Shown here: positions 8,986 through 17,881 of the stretch, piece after piece
Numbering within the stretch: position 1 is the first letter of the stretch
Layout of the letters: each line of letters opens with the position of its first letter
Origin: Limisphaerales bacterium
Lineage (GTDB): Bacteria > Verrucomicrobiota > Verrucomicrobiia > Limisphaerales > UBA11358
Assembly (NCBI GenBank): GCA_003134375.1
Contig: PLAY01000046.1
Location: 1-56,769, forward strand
DNA: 56,769 bases
Direction: 5' to 3'
Position numbers and translations under genes: made by a program
The notes under the pieces: generated by a model
Database searches by the model: none
Seen by the model: the letters and a program-made list of their open reading frames with translations, nothing else
What the model was told of the DNA's origin: nothing

Positions 8986-10143
8986 ATGCCGCGCACGCGA
9001 CTTGAACTCGAAGAATTGGAACGGCAGATTTTCGCGCCCGGTGCGCAATTCAGCGGTGACACGCGCGGTCGCGAACATCCGGAACCGCCACCCGATTGGC
9101 GCACGCATTACCAGCGCGACCGCGACCGGGTCATTCATTCGCGCGCTTTTCGCCGGCTCGAATACAAAACGCAGGTTTTTCTCAACGGCACCGGCGATCA
9201 CCTGCGCACCCGACTCACACACACCATTGAAGTCGCCGCCATCGCGCGCAACATCGCCAGCGCGTTGCGGTTAAACGAGGGTCTGGCCGAGACCATTGCG
9301 CTCGCGCACGACCTCGGTCATTCGCCGTTCGGCCACAAGGGCGAGGCGGTTCTCGCACGTCTGATGAAAGGTCACGGCGGTTTCGAACACAACCGCCACA
9401 GCCTCCGCATTGTCGAGGAACTGGAACAAAAATATCCGGATTTTCCCGGCCTGAATTTGTCCTGGGAAGTCCGCGAAGGTCTGGTCAAGCACCGCACCGC
9501 CTGCGATCACCCCGCCAAACAAACAGGTTTTGACGCCAAAAATTCCTCGCTCGAAGCTCAAATTGCCAATCTGGCTGACGAAATCACCTACTATAGCCAC
9601 GACCTCGACGACGGGCTGGACTCCGGATTGTTGTCCGAAAAGAATCTGCGCCGCGACGTCCGCGTTTGGGCGCATGCCGCGCGGCTCGTAAAGAGGGAGC
9701 ATGGGGATTTGACCGATGAATGCCGCCGTTACTTCACGATTCGTACCATCATTGACATGCAGATCCGGGACGTCGTCGAGAACAGTGAACGTCTCATTCA
9801 CGCCGCGGGCATCCATTCAGCCGATGACGCGCGGCGTTTTCCCAAAGTGCTCGTGCAACACAGTCCCGAACGCCGCAAGCTGAACCTCGAACTGCGCAAG
9901 TACCTTTACAAGAATTTATATTACAACCCCGTCGTCCATCAGCCGAACCTGCGCGCGGTGAAAATCCTCGAGCAGCTTTTCAAATATTATCTGGCGCATC
10001 CGAAGGAAATCGGCGAAGGCGCGCGCCGCCGGATCCGCCAGACCGGCCTGCACCGCGCCGTGTGCGATTACCTGGCCGGGATGACCGACCGCTATGTCAT
10101 GCTCGAACACCAGCGGCTTTTTGGCAAAACCCTGAAGGCGTGA
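8986..10143 (+). CDS. dgt: Deoxyguanosinetriphosphate triphosphohydrolase-like protein
   Basis: This HD-domain dNTPase of 385 residues hydrolyses dNTP to deoxynucleoside and triphosphate. The signature elements are RDRDRVIHSRAFRRLEYKTQV, the HD-domain RLTHTIEVA, AHDLGHSPFGHKGE, and DEITYYSHDLDDG further on. Length and motif order match the bacterial dGTPase-like subfamily. It lies 45 bp after vapC. A large palindromic repeat begins 7 bp after its stop. Confidence 0.92.
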   Translation: MPRTRLELEELERQIFAPGAQFSGDTRGREHPEPPPDWRTHYQRDRDRVIHSRAFRRLEYKTQVFLNGTGDHLRTRLTHTIEVAAIARNIASALRLNEGLAETIALAHDLGHSPFGHKGEAVLARLMKGHGGFEHNRHSLRIVEELEQKYPDFPGLNLSWEVREGLVKHRTACDHPAKQTGFDAKNSSLEAQIANLADEITYYSHDLDDGLDSGLLSEKNLRRDVRVWAHAARLVKREHGDLTDECRRYFTIRTIIDMQIRDVVENSERLIHAAGIHSADDARRFPKVLVQHSPERRKLNLELRKYLYKNLYYNPVVHQPNLRAVKILEQLFKYYLAHPKEIGEGARRRIRQTGLHRAVCDYLAGMTDRYVMLEHQRLFGKTLKA

Positions 10144-10150
10144 TCTGGCA

Positions 10151-10305
10151 TCTCATTGGCACCGTGGCTTCAGCCCGGTGCGAAACAGGACGAAACAACG
10201 GCGAACCGTTTCAACGGTTTGCCATGTTGCGTTGAAGCCGTGGAAACGGCTCTGCTCTTTATTTTTGTCAGGAATCACCGGGCTGAAGCCGCGGTGCTAA
10301 TGAGA
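10151..10305. repeat. Large palindromic dispersed repeat
   Basis: The arms at 10151-10180 and 10276-10305 are inverted copies matching at 28 of 30 bases; the core is GGCTTCAGCCCGGTG. The loop holds smaller palindromes such as AACCGTTTCAACGGTT. No coding content is seen in the interior or up to the next gene at 10426. Confidence 0.75.
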
Positions 10306-10425
10306 CGGGACTTTCAGGGTATGAAAAACAGGCTAAGGCGGCATGAAGTGCGCATCGAAAAAGTCAATGGCAGGAGCTAAAATATCAATTACGATCTTCG
10401 CGCACGGTTTGGTAGAGTAACGGGT

Positions 10426-11190
10426 ATGAATGCAACGCTTCGAATAATCAGTTTTCTGCTCTTTATGGTTGCTGCGAGTTTCCGTCTTTTTGCCGGAGAG
10501 GATCTTCCGCCTGGCCTTGGTAGCGGTGCCCCATGCCTACGCATCATTTGGAATGCGACAAATCAATATATCGTTTTTAATGACTTATCTTATGTTCAGT
10601 CTTGGCCGGGTTGGCCCGAGAAAAAACCAATTCAGGTGCTCACCAAACGAAATTTCGATATTCACACAATCACCGAACCAGGTCTAGAGCACCAAAATGG
10701 GATAGAGATTTATCCGTTTGACGAAGACACGGCCTTCTTTTGCATGGGAAGATCTGAGTGGAGTCCCTATTATAAAACATGCAGCTGGCCACGAAAAACC
10801 TGCGTTTTTTCTATAAATACTACAAATGGGGAGATCATTTTGGTATCCAAAAATGTTTACGTGCTGGCGCGTTCCCGGTATGGTTTGACAACGAACCAGT
10901 TGTTCCTTGGAAAAATAGGAACAAACATTTTTTACTGTGCAAACCGGGATCTCAGGAAGGTTTACTACCGAACGACCGCAGAGTCGCAGGCTGCGCATTA
11001 CTTCAAGCTTCCGAGGAATGTCATAGATTTGGATGGCGTTACGAGGGCGGTGGAGAATACCAACAAGGATGTTGCCGTTTGTGGAACAGTAAAAGCGGGT
11101 TGGTTTGATTGGTTTGATCCAGCGGACGCTCATGGCCTGTCCAGCGAATTCTCATTTAAGGATGCAAAACACGTGAAAGGCAACCAATAA
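10426..11190 (+). CDS. Secreted hypothetical protein
   Basis: This 254-residue protein starts with a clear signal peptide (ISFLLFMVAASFRLFAGE, cleavage probably after LFA). The mature part contains six or more cysteines and many aromatic residues, and has no motif I recognise. The gene is visibly more AT-rich than its neighbours, which hints at recent acquisition. It is flanked upstream by a palindromic repeat and faces folK convergently. Confidence 0.6.
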   Translation: MNATLRIISFLLFMVAASFRLFAGEDLPPGLGSGAPCLRIIWNATNQYIVFNDLSYVQSWPGWPEKKPIQVLTKRNFDIHTITEPGLEHQNGIEIYPFDEDTAFFCMGRSEWSPYYKTCSWPRKTCVFSINTTNGEIILVSKNVYVLARSRYGLTTNQLFLGKIGTNIFYCANRDLRKVYYRTTAESQAAHYFKLPRNVIDLDGVTRAVENTNKDVAVCGTVKAGWFDWFDPADAHGLSSEFSFKDAKHVKGNQ

Positions 11191-11197
11191 TAGGAAG

Positions 11198-11734
11198 TCA
11201 GCTACTACGATGTTGCTCGAACCGCGTGACGGATTCCGCGTCCTGCAACACCGCCAGCAGTTGTGCCACGGTTTTGCTCTGTCCCGGCAGGATCAAATCC
11301 GGCGCGATTTCGCCCAGCGGCTGAAGCACAAAACGGCGCAAATGCGCGCGCGGATGCGGCAAAGTCAAGTCCGGCGAATTTCGTGTTTCCGCGCCGAACG
11401 CAATCAGATCCAAATCCAGCGCCCGCGGCTCGTTCAAAACCTTTTTCGGCGGGCGGCCAAATTCCTTTTCCAGCGCGCGGAGTTTCTGGAGCAACGATTC
11501 CGGCGTTTCATTTTTTTGCGGCGCGAAGCCAGCGACGGCGTTCACAAACAACGGCGAGTTGGGTGGACAATTCACCGGCGTGGTTTGCCACAGCGAAGAT
11601 TTGAGCAGCGGCCAGCCGGAAAATTTTTGGAGCCGCGCCATCGCCTCCAGAATGATTCGCCGCGAATCACCGAGATTGGAGCCCAGTGCGATGTAGGACA
11701 GGCATCTTGCCTGTCTCTGACTTGCCGTTTGCAT
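11198..11734 (-). CDS. folK: 2-amino-4-hydroxy-6-hydroxymethyldihydropteridine pyrophosphokinase
   Basis: HPPK transfers pyrophosphate from ATP to 6-hydroxymethyl-dihydropterin in folate synthesis. YIALGSNLGD, FVNAVAGF, and the active-site block RALDLDLIAFG with LPHPRAHLRRFVLQPL are all present. The first 13 codons (MQTASQRQARCLS) come from a dispersed repeat that sits between dapB and folK. The family normally begins almost directly at YIALGSNLGD, so the repeat appears to supply the start codon. folK is the last gene of a dapA-dapB-folK cluster. Confidence 0.92.
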   Translation of the reverse strand: MQTASQRQARCLSYIALGSNLGDSRRIILEAMARLQKFSGWPLLKSSLWQTTPVNCPPNSPLFVNAVAGFAPQKNETPESLLQKLRALEKEFGRPPKKVLNEPRALDLDLIAFGAETRNSPDLTLPHPRAHLRRFVLQPLGEIAPDLILPGQSKTVAQLLAVLQDAESVTRFEQHRSS

Positions 11735-11771
11735 TGCCTTGAAATGGAGACAGGCTGGAAGCCCGTCCTAC
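11693..11771. repeat. Dispersed repeat fused to the ends of dapB and folK
   Basis: The repeat is bounded by GTAGGAC (11693-11699) and GTCCTAC (11765-11771). It holds ACAGGCATCTTGCCTGT and GACAGGCTGGAAGCC. It contributes the dapB stop codon at 11768-11770 and the first codons of folK. Confidence 0.75.
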
Positions 11772-12502
11772 TTTAAGCCGAGCACGTCCTGCATGTCGTA
11801 GAGGCCGGGCTTTTGCTTCACCACCCAGAGCGCCGCGCGCAAGGCGCCGTTGGCAAAGGTGTCGCGGCTCGATGCCTTGTGGGTCAGTTCCAGCCGCTCG
11901 CCGGTGTTCGCAAAAATAACCGTGTGATCGCCCACCACGTCGCCGCCGCGAACGGAATGAATGCCGATTTCCGAGGCCGTGCGTTCGCCAACAATGCCGG
12001 CGCGGCCATGCCGTGCCGCTTTTTCGAGCTGCAGCTTGCGCACTTTGGCCAGGATTTCCGCCAGCGTTTTCGCGGTGCCGCTAGGCGCGTCCTTTTTCAG
12101 GCGATGATGCATTTCGACGATTTCCAAGTCGAAGTCCGGCCCCAGAATTTCCGCCGCTTTGCGCGTGAGCCAGAACAGCGTGTTCACGCCGGTCGAGAAA
12201 TTCGACGCCCAGACAATCGGAATTTGCGCCTTCGCCTCCCTGATTTCAAACGTGTCGGTGTCCGTGTGGCCGGTGGTGCCGATGACCAGCGCCTTTTTGT
12301 GCTGCGCGCACAGCTTGGCAACCTCGGGCGTGGCCGTATGCGAACTGAAATCAACCACCACGTCGCCGCGCGCGATGACTGCACCGAGATCGTCGCCGAT
12401 GTCAATCTGGTCGGCAATTTCAAGTTCGCGAAAGTTCGGCGCGCAGGCGATGAGCGCCTTGCCCATGCGGCCTTTGGCTCCGGTGATGATGATTTTGGTC
12501 AT
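11768..12502 (-). CDS. dapB: 4-hydroxy-tetrahydrodipicolinate reductase
   Basis: DapB makes tetrahydrodipicolinate in the diaminopimelate/lysine pathway. The Rossmann motif GAKGRMGKAL near the start binds NAD(P)H. VVDFSSH, IGTTGH, SNFSTGVN, the catalytic EMHHRLKKDAPSGTA and the terminal HKASSRDTFANGAL are all family hallmarks. At 244 residues it is of normal length. I used the ATG at 12502 because the extension to 12553 runs through a palindromic repeat. dapA is directly upstream. Confidence 0.94.
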   Translation of the reverse strand: MTKIIITGAKGRMGKALIACAPNFRELEIADQIDIGDDLGAVIARGDVVVDFSSHTATPEVAKLCAQHKKALVIGTTGHTDTDTFEIREAKAQIPIVWASNFSTGVNTLFWLTRKAAEILGPDFDLEIVEMHHRLKKDAPSGTAKTLAEILAKVRKLQLEKAARHGRAGIVGERTASEIGIHSVRGGDVVGDHTVIFANTGERLELTHKASSRDTFANGALRAALWVVKQKPGLYDMQDVLGLK

Positions 12503-12507
12503 AGAAA

Positions 12508-12567
12508 AACGTAAAACGTGAAGCGTGATGCCGATGCGTGGTTCACGTTTCACGCATCACGTTTCAT
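12508..12567. repeat. Palindromic repeat between dapA and dapB
   Basis: AACGTGAAGCGTGATG at the left faces CGCATCACGTTTCA at the right, giving an imperfect hairpin in the gap between the two dap genes. This may act as an intraoperonic RNA hairpin. Confidence 0.5.
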
Positions 12568-12570
12568 TCA

Positions 12571-13449
12571 TCATTTCAAAATTCCACATGCCTTCATCGT
12601 CGCACGCAATTTCGCGCGATTGGCCGCGCTCATCGGCACGAGCGGCAGGCGATATTCTTCCTCGATCAAGCCCATCATCGCCAGCGCGGCCTTGACCGGC
12701 ACCGGGTTGGTCTCGATGAACAAATCCTTGAACAGCGGATAAAATTCCGCGTGCAGCTGTGACGCTTTCCGGATCTGGCCGCGGGTGAACGCATTCACCA
12801 TCTGCGCGACTTCACGTGGAATGACGTTCGACGCCACGCTGATGACGCCCTGCGCGCCGACCGCCATGAACGGCAGCGTCAACGAATCGTCGCCGGACAA
12901 AATCTCAAATTTCGGACCGAGCGCCGCGCGCAACTGCGAAACCCGGTCGCAACTCCCGCCTGCTTCCTTGATGCCGATGATGTTTTTGCACCCGCGCGCC
13001 AGGCGGCTGACCGTCTCGACGCCGATTTCAATGCCGCAGCGTCCCGGGATGCTGTAAAGCACGATGGGCAATCTCGTCGCGCGCGCGATGGCGCAGAAAT
13101 GCTGGAACAACCCTTCCGGCGACGGTTTGTTGTAATACGGCGCGACCTGGAGCGAACCGTCCGCGCCGACATCCTCGGCCCGTTGCGTCAGGTAAATTGC
13201 CTCTTTGGTCGAATTCCCGCCGGTGCCGGCGATGACTTTGATTTTGCCGCGGGCAAATGCCACCGAACGTTCGATGATGCGAATATGTTCGTCGCAATCC
13301 ACCGTCGGCGATTCGCCGGTGGTACCGACGGGCACGATGCCGTCCACGCCGCCCTTGATTTGCAATTGGATCAGGCAGTTAAGTGCGGTTTCGTCCACTG
13401 CGCCGTTTTTGAACGGGGTGACAATTGCGGTGTAAGTGCCGGTGAACAT
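12571..13449 (-). CDS. dapA: 4-hydroxy-tetrahydrodipicolinate synthase
   Basis: DapA condenses pyruvate with aspartate semialdehyde. Seen in order: GTYTAIVTPF at the start, GTTGESPT with the substrate-binding TT pair, VIAGTGGNST, the proton-relay tyrosine in VLYSIPGR and the Schiff-base lysine in IIGIKEAGG. At 292 residues it is of normal size. The ATG at 13449 gives the standard N-terminus. It heads the dapA-dapB-folK cluster. Confidence 0.95.
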   Translation of the reverse strand: MFTGTYTAIVTPFKNGAVDETALNCLIQLQIKGGVDGIVPVGTTGESPTVDCDEHIRIIERSVAFARGKIKVIAGTGGNSTKEAIYLTQRAEDVGADGSLQVAPYYNKPSPEGLFQHFCAIARATRLPIVLYSIPGRCGIEIGVETVSRLARGCKNIIGIKEAGGSCDRVSQLRAALGPKFEILSGDDSLTLPFMAVGAQGVISVASNVIPREVAQMVNAFTRGQIRKASQLHAEFYPLFKDLFIETNPVPVKAALAMMGLIEEEYRLPLVPMSAANRAKLRATMKACGILK

Positions 13450-13730
13450 AGTCAATTCACCTTAAAATCGGCGAAAACGGCGCGGTTGGCGAGCAGGAAA
13501 TTGCAGTACGTTCTCCAGCAAGCGCTGGCGAAGGCTGCCGGCGTCCCTGGCTTTGTATGTCAAGACCACAGCATCTGTTTACGGCGAATAAAAACAATTC
13601 GTTTTCAGATTCCGACAGCGAATCTGCTGCCGGGATTTTTGTTTTCGGGGATACCGGAACTGGAAACCGTACTTTGACTGTTCCCGCGATTTCCGCCCGT
13701 TAACGGCGGGATGACCGTCGGGTTCAATGC

Positions 13731-14111
13731 TCAAACCAACAGCAAGGAACCTTTTGACTTTCGCGGCTTTCTGGCCGGCCCCGGCTTGGCGGTTGGTTTC
13801 GGGACTTCGGCCTTCGTTGCTTCCGCCAAATAAAGATAGCGACCGCAATTATCACAAAGCTGAATGTCGTCGTCGCGCATCAACGTGGCGACAACTCCGA
13901 TGGTCACATGCATGTGACAACCCGTGCAGACCTGGTCGCGAACGGCAGCCAGCCCCTTTTTCCCGTGGGCTACCAGGCGGTCGTAGTGGCCGAGGATTTG
14001 GGATGGTATTTTGCCGCGCAACTCCGCGACGGCTGATGCGGCGGCTTTTTCCGTGTTTTTTTCAAATTCGAGTGATTGAAGTTTGACCAAATTTTGAAGT
14101 AATTCATTCAT
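13731..14111 (-). CDS. C4 zinc-ribbon protein
   Basis: This 126-residue protein has a helical N-terminal half and a zinc ribbon formed by CTGC and CDNC near residues 62-90 with the typical ending CGRYLYL. It matches the C-terminal part of the zf-RING_7/CT398-like family, which elsewhere has a much longer coiled-coil N-terminus; this copy is short. The tail is basic and Pro-rich (PKPTAKPGPARKPRKSK). It probably binds nucleic acid or protein, but its cellular role is not known to me. Confidence 0.75.
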   Translation of the reverse strand: MNELLQNLVKLQSLEFEKNTEKAAASAVAELRGKIPSQILGHYDRLVAHGKKGLAAVRDQVCTGCHMHVTIGVVATLMRDDDIQLCDNCGRYLYLAEATKAEVPKPTAKPGPARKPRKSKGSLLLV

Positions 14112-14274
14112 AAAGCCGTGCGTGTATAATCATTGCAAAATTGGCGAAACCCGGCAAGACGAATCACCGGTCATGCTCCATGAAATAGTTTCTCTAAACC
14201 AGTCATTAGTTGGACAGTCTCGCCATCGAACTAAAAAAACAGGCTGTTTCACGCGAAAGTGGATTTGGTGTGGC

Positions 14275-15141
14275 TCATTGCGATGGTCCCGATTTCGCCG
14301 GTCGGTTTTGCTGCCAGAACGAAAAAACCTCCTTCCACCATTCCGGGGATTGTTCGGCAACTTCGTTGTGGTGAGCTCCGGGGATGATTTGAAGGGTTTT
14401 CGGTCCCTGATATCCCTCAAATAATCGGTGTCCGGATTCCACCGGAATGATTTCATCTGCGCCAGCGAGAACAATTTTTACCGGTCCGTGATAGTCCTTG
14501 AGGCATTCGGCGGGATTGAAGCGGTCGAGCAAAAGCCAATAAGCTGGCAGAAATGGCATCTTTCGCTGGGCCACGGAAGCCAGATCGTGATAGGGCATGA
14601 AAAGCACAAGCCCGGCGACGTTCGTGGGGTATGCTTTGGCCAGATGGCAAGCCACTCCTGCGCCGATGGATTCGCTCACCAGGTATTTGGGCAGGCCGTT
14701 GGTCAACAAACCAAAAGCTTCCTCGGCGGCGGCAAGGATACTCCGCTTATCCGGCGAACCTGCACGGGAGCCGTACCCGGGATATTCGAGAACATACACG
14801 TCAACCGGCGCGGCATCTTGGATGGGGCCGGCGAGATATCTGCGGTCAATGGCACAACCGGCATTGCCGTGCGTTATCAAAACGCTCGCGACCGGTGATG
14901 AGGTGGCGGGAAATTTCCAGCCGATGATTTGACCCGATGGATTTCGCCACGGGACGAATCCCAGTTCAGCCGCCGCCGGTTCCGCGAGCGCCGGCGGAAT
15001 GGTCCTCGGGAAATAAATCAGTCGGCGTTGAAAAACCGCCGCTGCCAAAACGAACAAACTGTAGGCTATGCCAAGTGCCAGCAACATGCGGATGGCGTGC
15101 CGCCTTAAACTGGTTTTGAGGAGCGGCACATTGCCTGACAC
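14275..15141 (-). CDS. Membrane-anchored alpha/beta hydrolase
   Basis: This 288-residue hydrolase has one N-terminal membrane segment (MLLALGIAYSLFVLAAAVF). The alpha/beta fold is shown by the oxyanion region LITHGNAGC and nucleophile elbow VSESIGAG, where the first Gly of GxSxG is replaced by Ser. The catalytic Asp lies in AGADEIIP and the His in PGAHHNE. Similar proteins are annotated as serine aminopeptidase S33-like or BEM46-like. I chose the GTG start at 15141: it follows the aspS stop by 5 bases and has GGAG at a suitable distance. This points to a two-gene operon with aspS. Confidence 0.8.
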   Translation of the reverse strand: MSGNVPLLKTSLRRHAIRMLLALGIAYSLFVLAAAVFQRRLIYFPRTIPPALAEPAAAELGFVPWRNPSGQIIGWKFPATSSPVASVLITHGNAGCAIDRRYLAGPIQDAAPVDVYVLEYPGYGSRAGSPDKRSILAAAEEAFGLLTNGLPKYLVSESIGAGVACHLAKAYPTNVAGLVLFMPYHDLASVAQRKMPFLPAYWLLLDRFNPAECLKDYHGPVKIVLAGADEIIPVESGHRLFEGYQGPKTLQIIPGAHHNEVAEQSPEWWKEVFSFWQQNRPAKSGPSQ

Positions 15142-15146
15142 AATGT

Positions 15147-16964
15147 TTACTCCTTCTTCGCCACTTTCAATTCCAGATGCAAGTCGCGCAGTTGCTTTGG
15201 CTCCACGCTGCCGGGTGAATCGGTCATCAAACAGGTGCCCTTGGCGGTTTTTGGAAACGCAATCACGTCGCGGATGCTCGCCGTGTTGCAGAGAATGGCA
15301 ATCAGCCGGTCGAAGCCGAGCGCGATTCCGCCGTGCGGCGGCGCGCCAAAGCGAAATGCTTCGAGCATGTAACCGAACCGCGCCTTCACCATCTCCGGCG
15401 GGATTTGCAGCACTTCCTCGAACACCGTTTTTTGCACGTCGGGCTGGTGAATACGAATCGAACCGCCGCCCAGTTCCACGCCGTTGACCACAATGTCGTA
15501 ATGCTGGCCGCGCACCTTCTTCGGGTCGGTCTTGAGCATCGGGATGTCCTCCGCCACCGGCGCGGTGAACGGATGATGGCTGGAATACCACCGGTTCTGT
15601 TCTTTGTCGAAGCTGAGCAGCGGAAAATCCACCACCCAGAGGAAATCGAACCGGTCGGTGGGAATCGTCAGCTTGCCCTGTGTCTTCAAAACGTCAGCGC
15701 AATACAAACGAATCTTGCCAAGAATCTCACACGCGTTCAGCCACTGGTCGGCGGCGAACAAAATCAAATCGCCTTCCTCGATGGCCAGTTTCTTGGCCAG
15801 CGCGGCTTTCTCGGCGTCGTTGAAAAATTTCACGATGGGCGATTTCCATTCGACGGTGGCACCGTCTGCCCCTTTTTCCACCTTGATGTAAGCCAGGCCT
15901 TTCGCGCCGAAACTCTTGGCGTATTCGGTCATCGTTTCAATCTGGCTCTGGGTCGCGCAGGCGAGGCCTTTGGCATTGAGCGCCTTCACCACGCCGCCGG
16001 CGGCGACCGCGCCGCTAAAAACCTTGAACTTGCTGGCGCGGAAATCCTCGGTGAGGTCCGCCAGTTCCATGCCGAGGCGCGTGTCCGGCTTGTCAATGCC
16101 GTAGCGGTTCAACGCTTCCTCGAAGGTCAGGCGCTTGAACGGCACCGGCACGTCAATGTTCAGCGCGGTTTTCCAGACGCGTTGCAGCAGTCCTTCAATG
16201 AGCGCGTAAATGTCTTCGCGCTCGATGAACGACATCTCGATGTCAATCTGCGTGAATTCCGGCTGGCGGTCGGCGCGCAGGTCCTCGTCGCGGTAACAGC
16301 GCGCGAGTTGAAAATATTTTTCCACACCGGCCACCATGAGGATTTGCTTGAACTGCTGCGGCGATTGCGGCAGCGCGTAGAACAGGCCGGGGTTCGTCCG
16401 GCAGGGGACGAGAAATTCCCGCGCGCCCTCCGGCGTGGACTTGAAGAGCGTGGGCGTTTCGACTTCGAGAAAGCCCTGTTCATCCATGAAAACGCGCGTG
16501 GCGGTGGCCACCTTGCTGCGCACGCGGAGGTTGCGCGCCATTTCGGGCCGGCGCAAATCGAGGTAGCGGTATTTCAGACGCAACTCCTCGTTCACCTTGC
16601 TCGCGACTTCCGGGTCGTCCACGGGGAACGGCAGCACGTCGGCCACGTTGAGCACTTCGAGTTCCTTCACCATCACTTCCACCTCGCCGGTGGGAATTTT
16701 GGGATTGTTCGTGCCGGCGGGCCGCTGACGGACCTTGCCGGTGACGCGGACCACGCACTCACTGCGGAGCGCCGCGGCGCGTTCGAACAGTTCCTTCGGC
16801 AAATCGGACGGGTCAAAGACGGTTTGCGTGCGGCCTTCGCGGTCGCGGACATCAATAAAGATGAGTCCGCCGAGGTCGCGGCGCGAGTGGACCCAGCCGC
16901 AGAGGGTGACCATTTGCCCGATGTGAGCCGGGCGCAGTTCGTTGCAATGTTGTGTGCGTTTCAT
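15147..16964 (-). CDS. aspS: Aspartate--tRNA ligase
   Basis: This class II synthetase of 605 residues is bacterial-type. The N-terminal OB anticodon-binding domain is visible (VTLCGWVHSRRDLGGLIF). Motif 2 is ARCYRDEDLRADRQPEFTQ, a GAD insertion domain follows in the middle, and motif 3 is GIALGFDRLIAIL. It charges tRNA-Asp. The downstream hydrolase gene starts within 6 bases of its stop and is probably co-transcribed. Confidence 0.96.
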   Translation of the reverse strand: MKRTQHCNELRPAHIGQMVTLCGWVHSRRDLGGLIFIDVRDREGRTQTVFDPSDLPKELFERAAALRSECVVRVTGKVRQRPAGTNNPKIPTGEVEVMVKELEVLNVADVLPFPVDDPEVASKVNEELRLKYRYLDLRRPEMARNLRVRSKVATATRVFMDEQGFLEVETPTLFKSTPEGAREFLVPCRTNPGLFYALPQSPQQFKQILMVAGVEKYFQLARCYRDEDLRADRQPEFTQIDIEMSFIEREDIYALIEGLLQRVWKTALNIDVPVPFKRLTFEEALNRYGIDKPDTRLGMELADLTEDFRASKFKVFSGAVAAGGVVKALNAKGLACATQSQIETMTEYAKSFGAKGLAYIKVEKGADGATVEWKSPIVKFFNDAEKAALAKKLAIEEGDLILFAADQWLNACEILGKIRLYCADVLKTQGKLTIPTDRFDFLWVVDFPLLSFDKEQNRWYSSHHPFTAPVAEDIPMLKTDPKKVRGQHYDIVVNGVELGGGSIRIHQPDVQKTVFEEVLQIPPEMVKARFGYMLEAFRFGAPPHGGIALGFDRLIAILCNTASIRDVIAFPKTAKGTCLMTDSPGSVEPKQLRDLHLELKVAKKE

Positions 16965-17073
16965 GTTAAAATTTGTAGCCGCGTCTCGTGAGAGCGCGGC
17001 AAAATTGAGCGCGCATGGTGGCGGGAAACGCGCCGGATTTCAAAGTAAAAGTAAGACCGACAACCGCCCGGCC

Positions 17074-17724
17074 TTATTCCGGCAGCGCGATGCGATTGGT
17101 CGAATCACCCGTGTTTTTGAGCATTTGTTGCAATCCCGGTATGGAGACTTGCTGCACGCTCCCATCAGCAAGGCCGATGTTTCCCACTCTGTTGTGCATG
17201 GCTTCCGTCCAACCGGCGGGAATTTCGGGTCGCAATTCGAGCACGGAACGCACGGGGGACAAACCGTTGGTAACATTACGGTCGCCGGTCAGCAGCATCC
17301 GCGGTTGGATCTCCGTCGCATCCAGGCCGACAAAGTAACTGACGTTTTGATTTTTCAATCTGGCGAAGCTGGCGGCGGCGATCCGATTGTCGGCTGGACA
17401 AACCAGGATTTTCGGCGTGTTCAATTCATTGGACATCACCTGGAAATGGCGGAAGGTGTTGCCACCCTCGGCATATTCCATCGAACCGTTCTTGTTCGTG
17501 GAAACGGCCATGGGATATTTGTCGTTGTTGTCGCCTTCCCAGATGCGGAAGGCGAGGCCGGATTGTTTCAAGTTGTTGACGCACTGGATGCGCTTCGATT
17601 TGCCCTTGGCGCTGACCAATGCCGGGATCAGCATTGCCGCCAAAATTCCGAGGACGGCAATGATGACGAGCAGCCCAACCAGTGTGAAACCTTGTCTTGT
17701 AAAATGCCGGGGTGTGGAGTTCAT
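17074..17724 (-). CDS. Prepilin-like protein with type IV pilin N-terminal motif
   Basis: This 216-residue protein carries a prepilin leader (RQGFTLVGLLVIIAVLGIL), so a prepilin peptidase should cut after the Gly before FTLV. The usual Glu at position +5 of the mature protein is Gly (FTLVGLL). A DUF1559-like body follows with LADGSV near the end (GNIGLADGSVQQ), typical of the large secreted pseudopilin families of Verrucomicrobiota and Planctomycetota. The lost Glu5 would be expected to alter subunit alignment in a pilus, so it may be a minor subunit or a surface-exported protein. Confidence 0.85.
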   Translation of the reverse strand: MNSTPRHFTRQGFTLVGLLVIIAVLGILAAMLIPALVSAKGKSKRIQCVNNLKQSGLAFRIWEGDNNDKYPMAVSTNKNGSMEYAEGGNTFRHFQVMSNELNTPKILVCPADNRIAAASFARLKNQNVSYFVGLDATEIQPRMLLTGDRNVTNGLSPVRSVLELRPEIPAGWTEAMHNRVGNIGLADGSVQQVSIPGLQQMLKNTGDSTNRIALPE

Positions 17725-17881
17725 GCCCGAAACTATGATCTTCCCGCTGCCGGTTTCAAGTCATTCTTCAGCCGGACTGATGCGCGGGTGTTTTTTTGAA
17801 ACTTTTTCTGCTTTACCTTTTCCCAAAAGCTGTTTGGCTTGGGTGGTTCCGGGTCATCTCAATGTAAACATACTTTTCGCC

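Noticed and set aside
15333..16991. Long plus-strand frame of 552 residues
   Set aside because: It is the antisense shadow of aspS; its composition (His, Arg, Phe and Val rich) is typical of such shadows.
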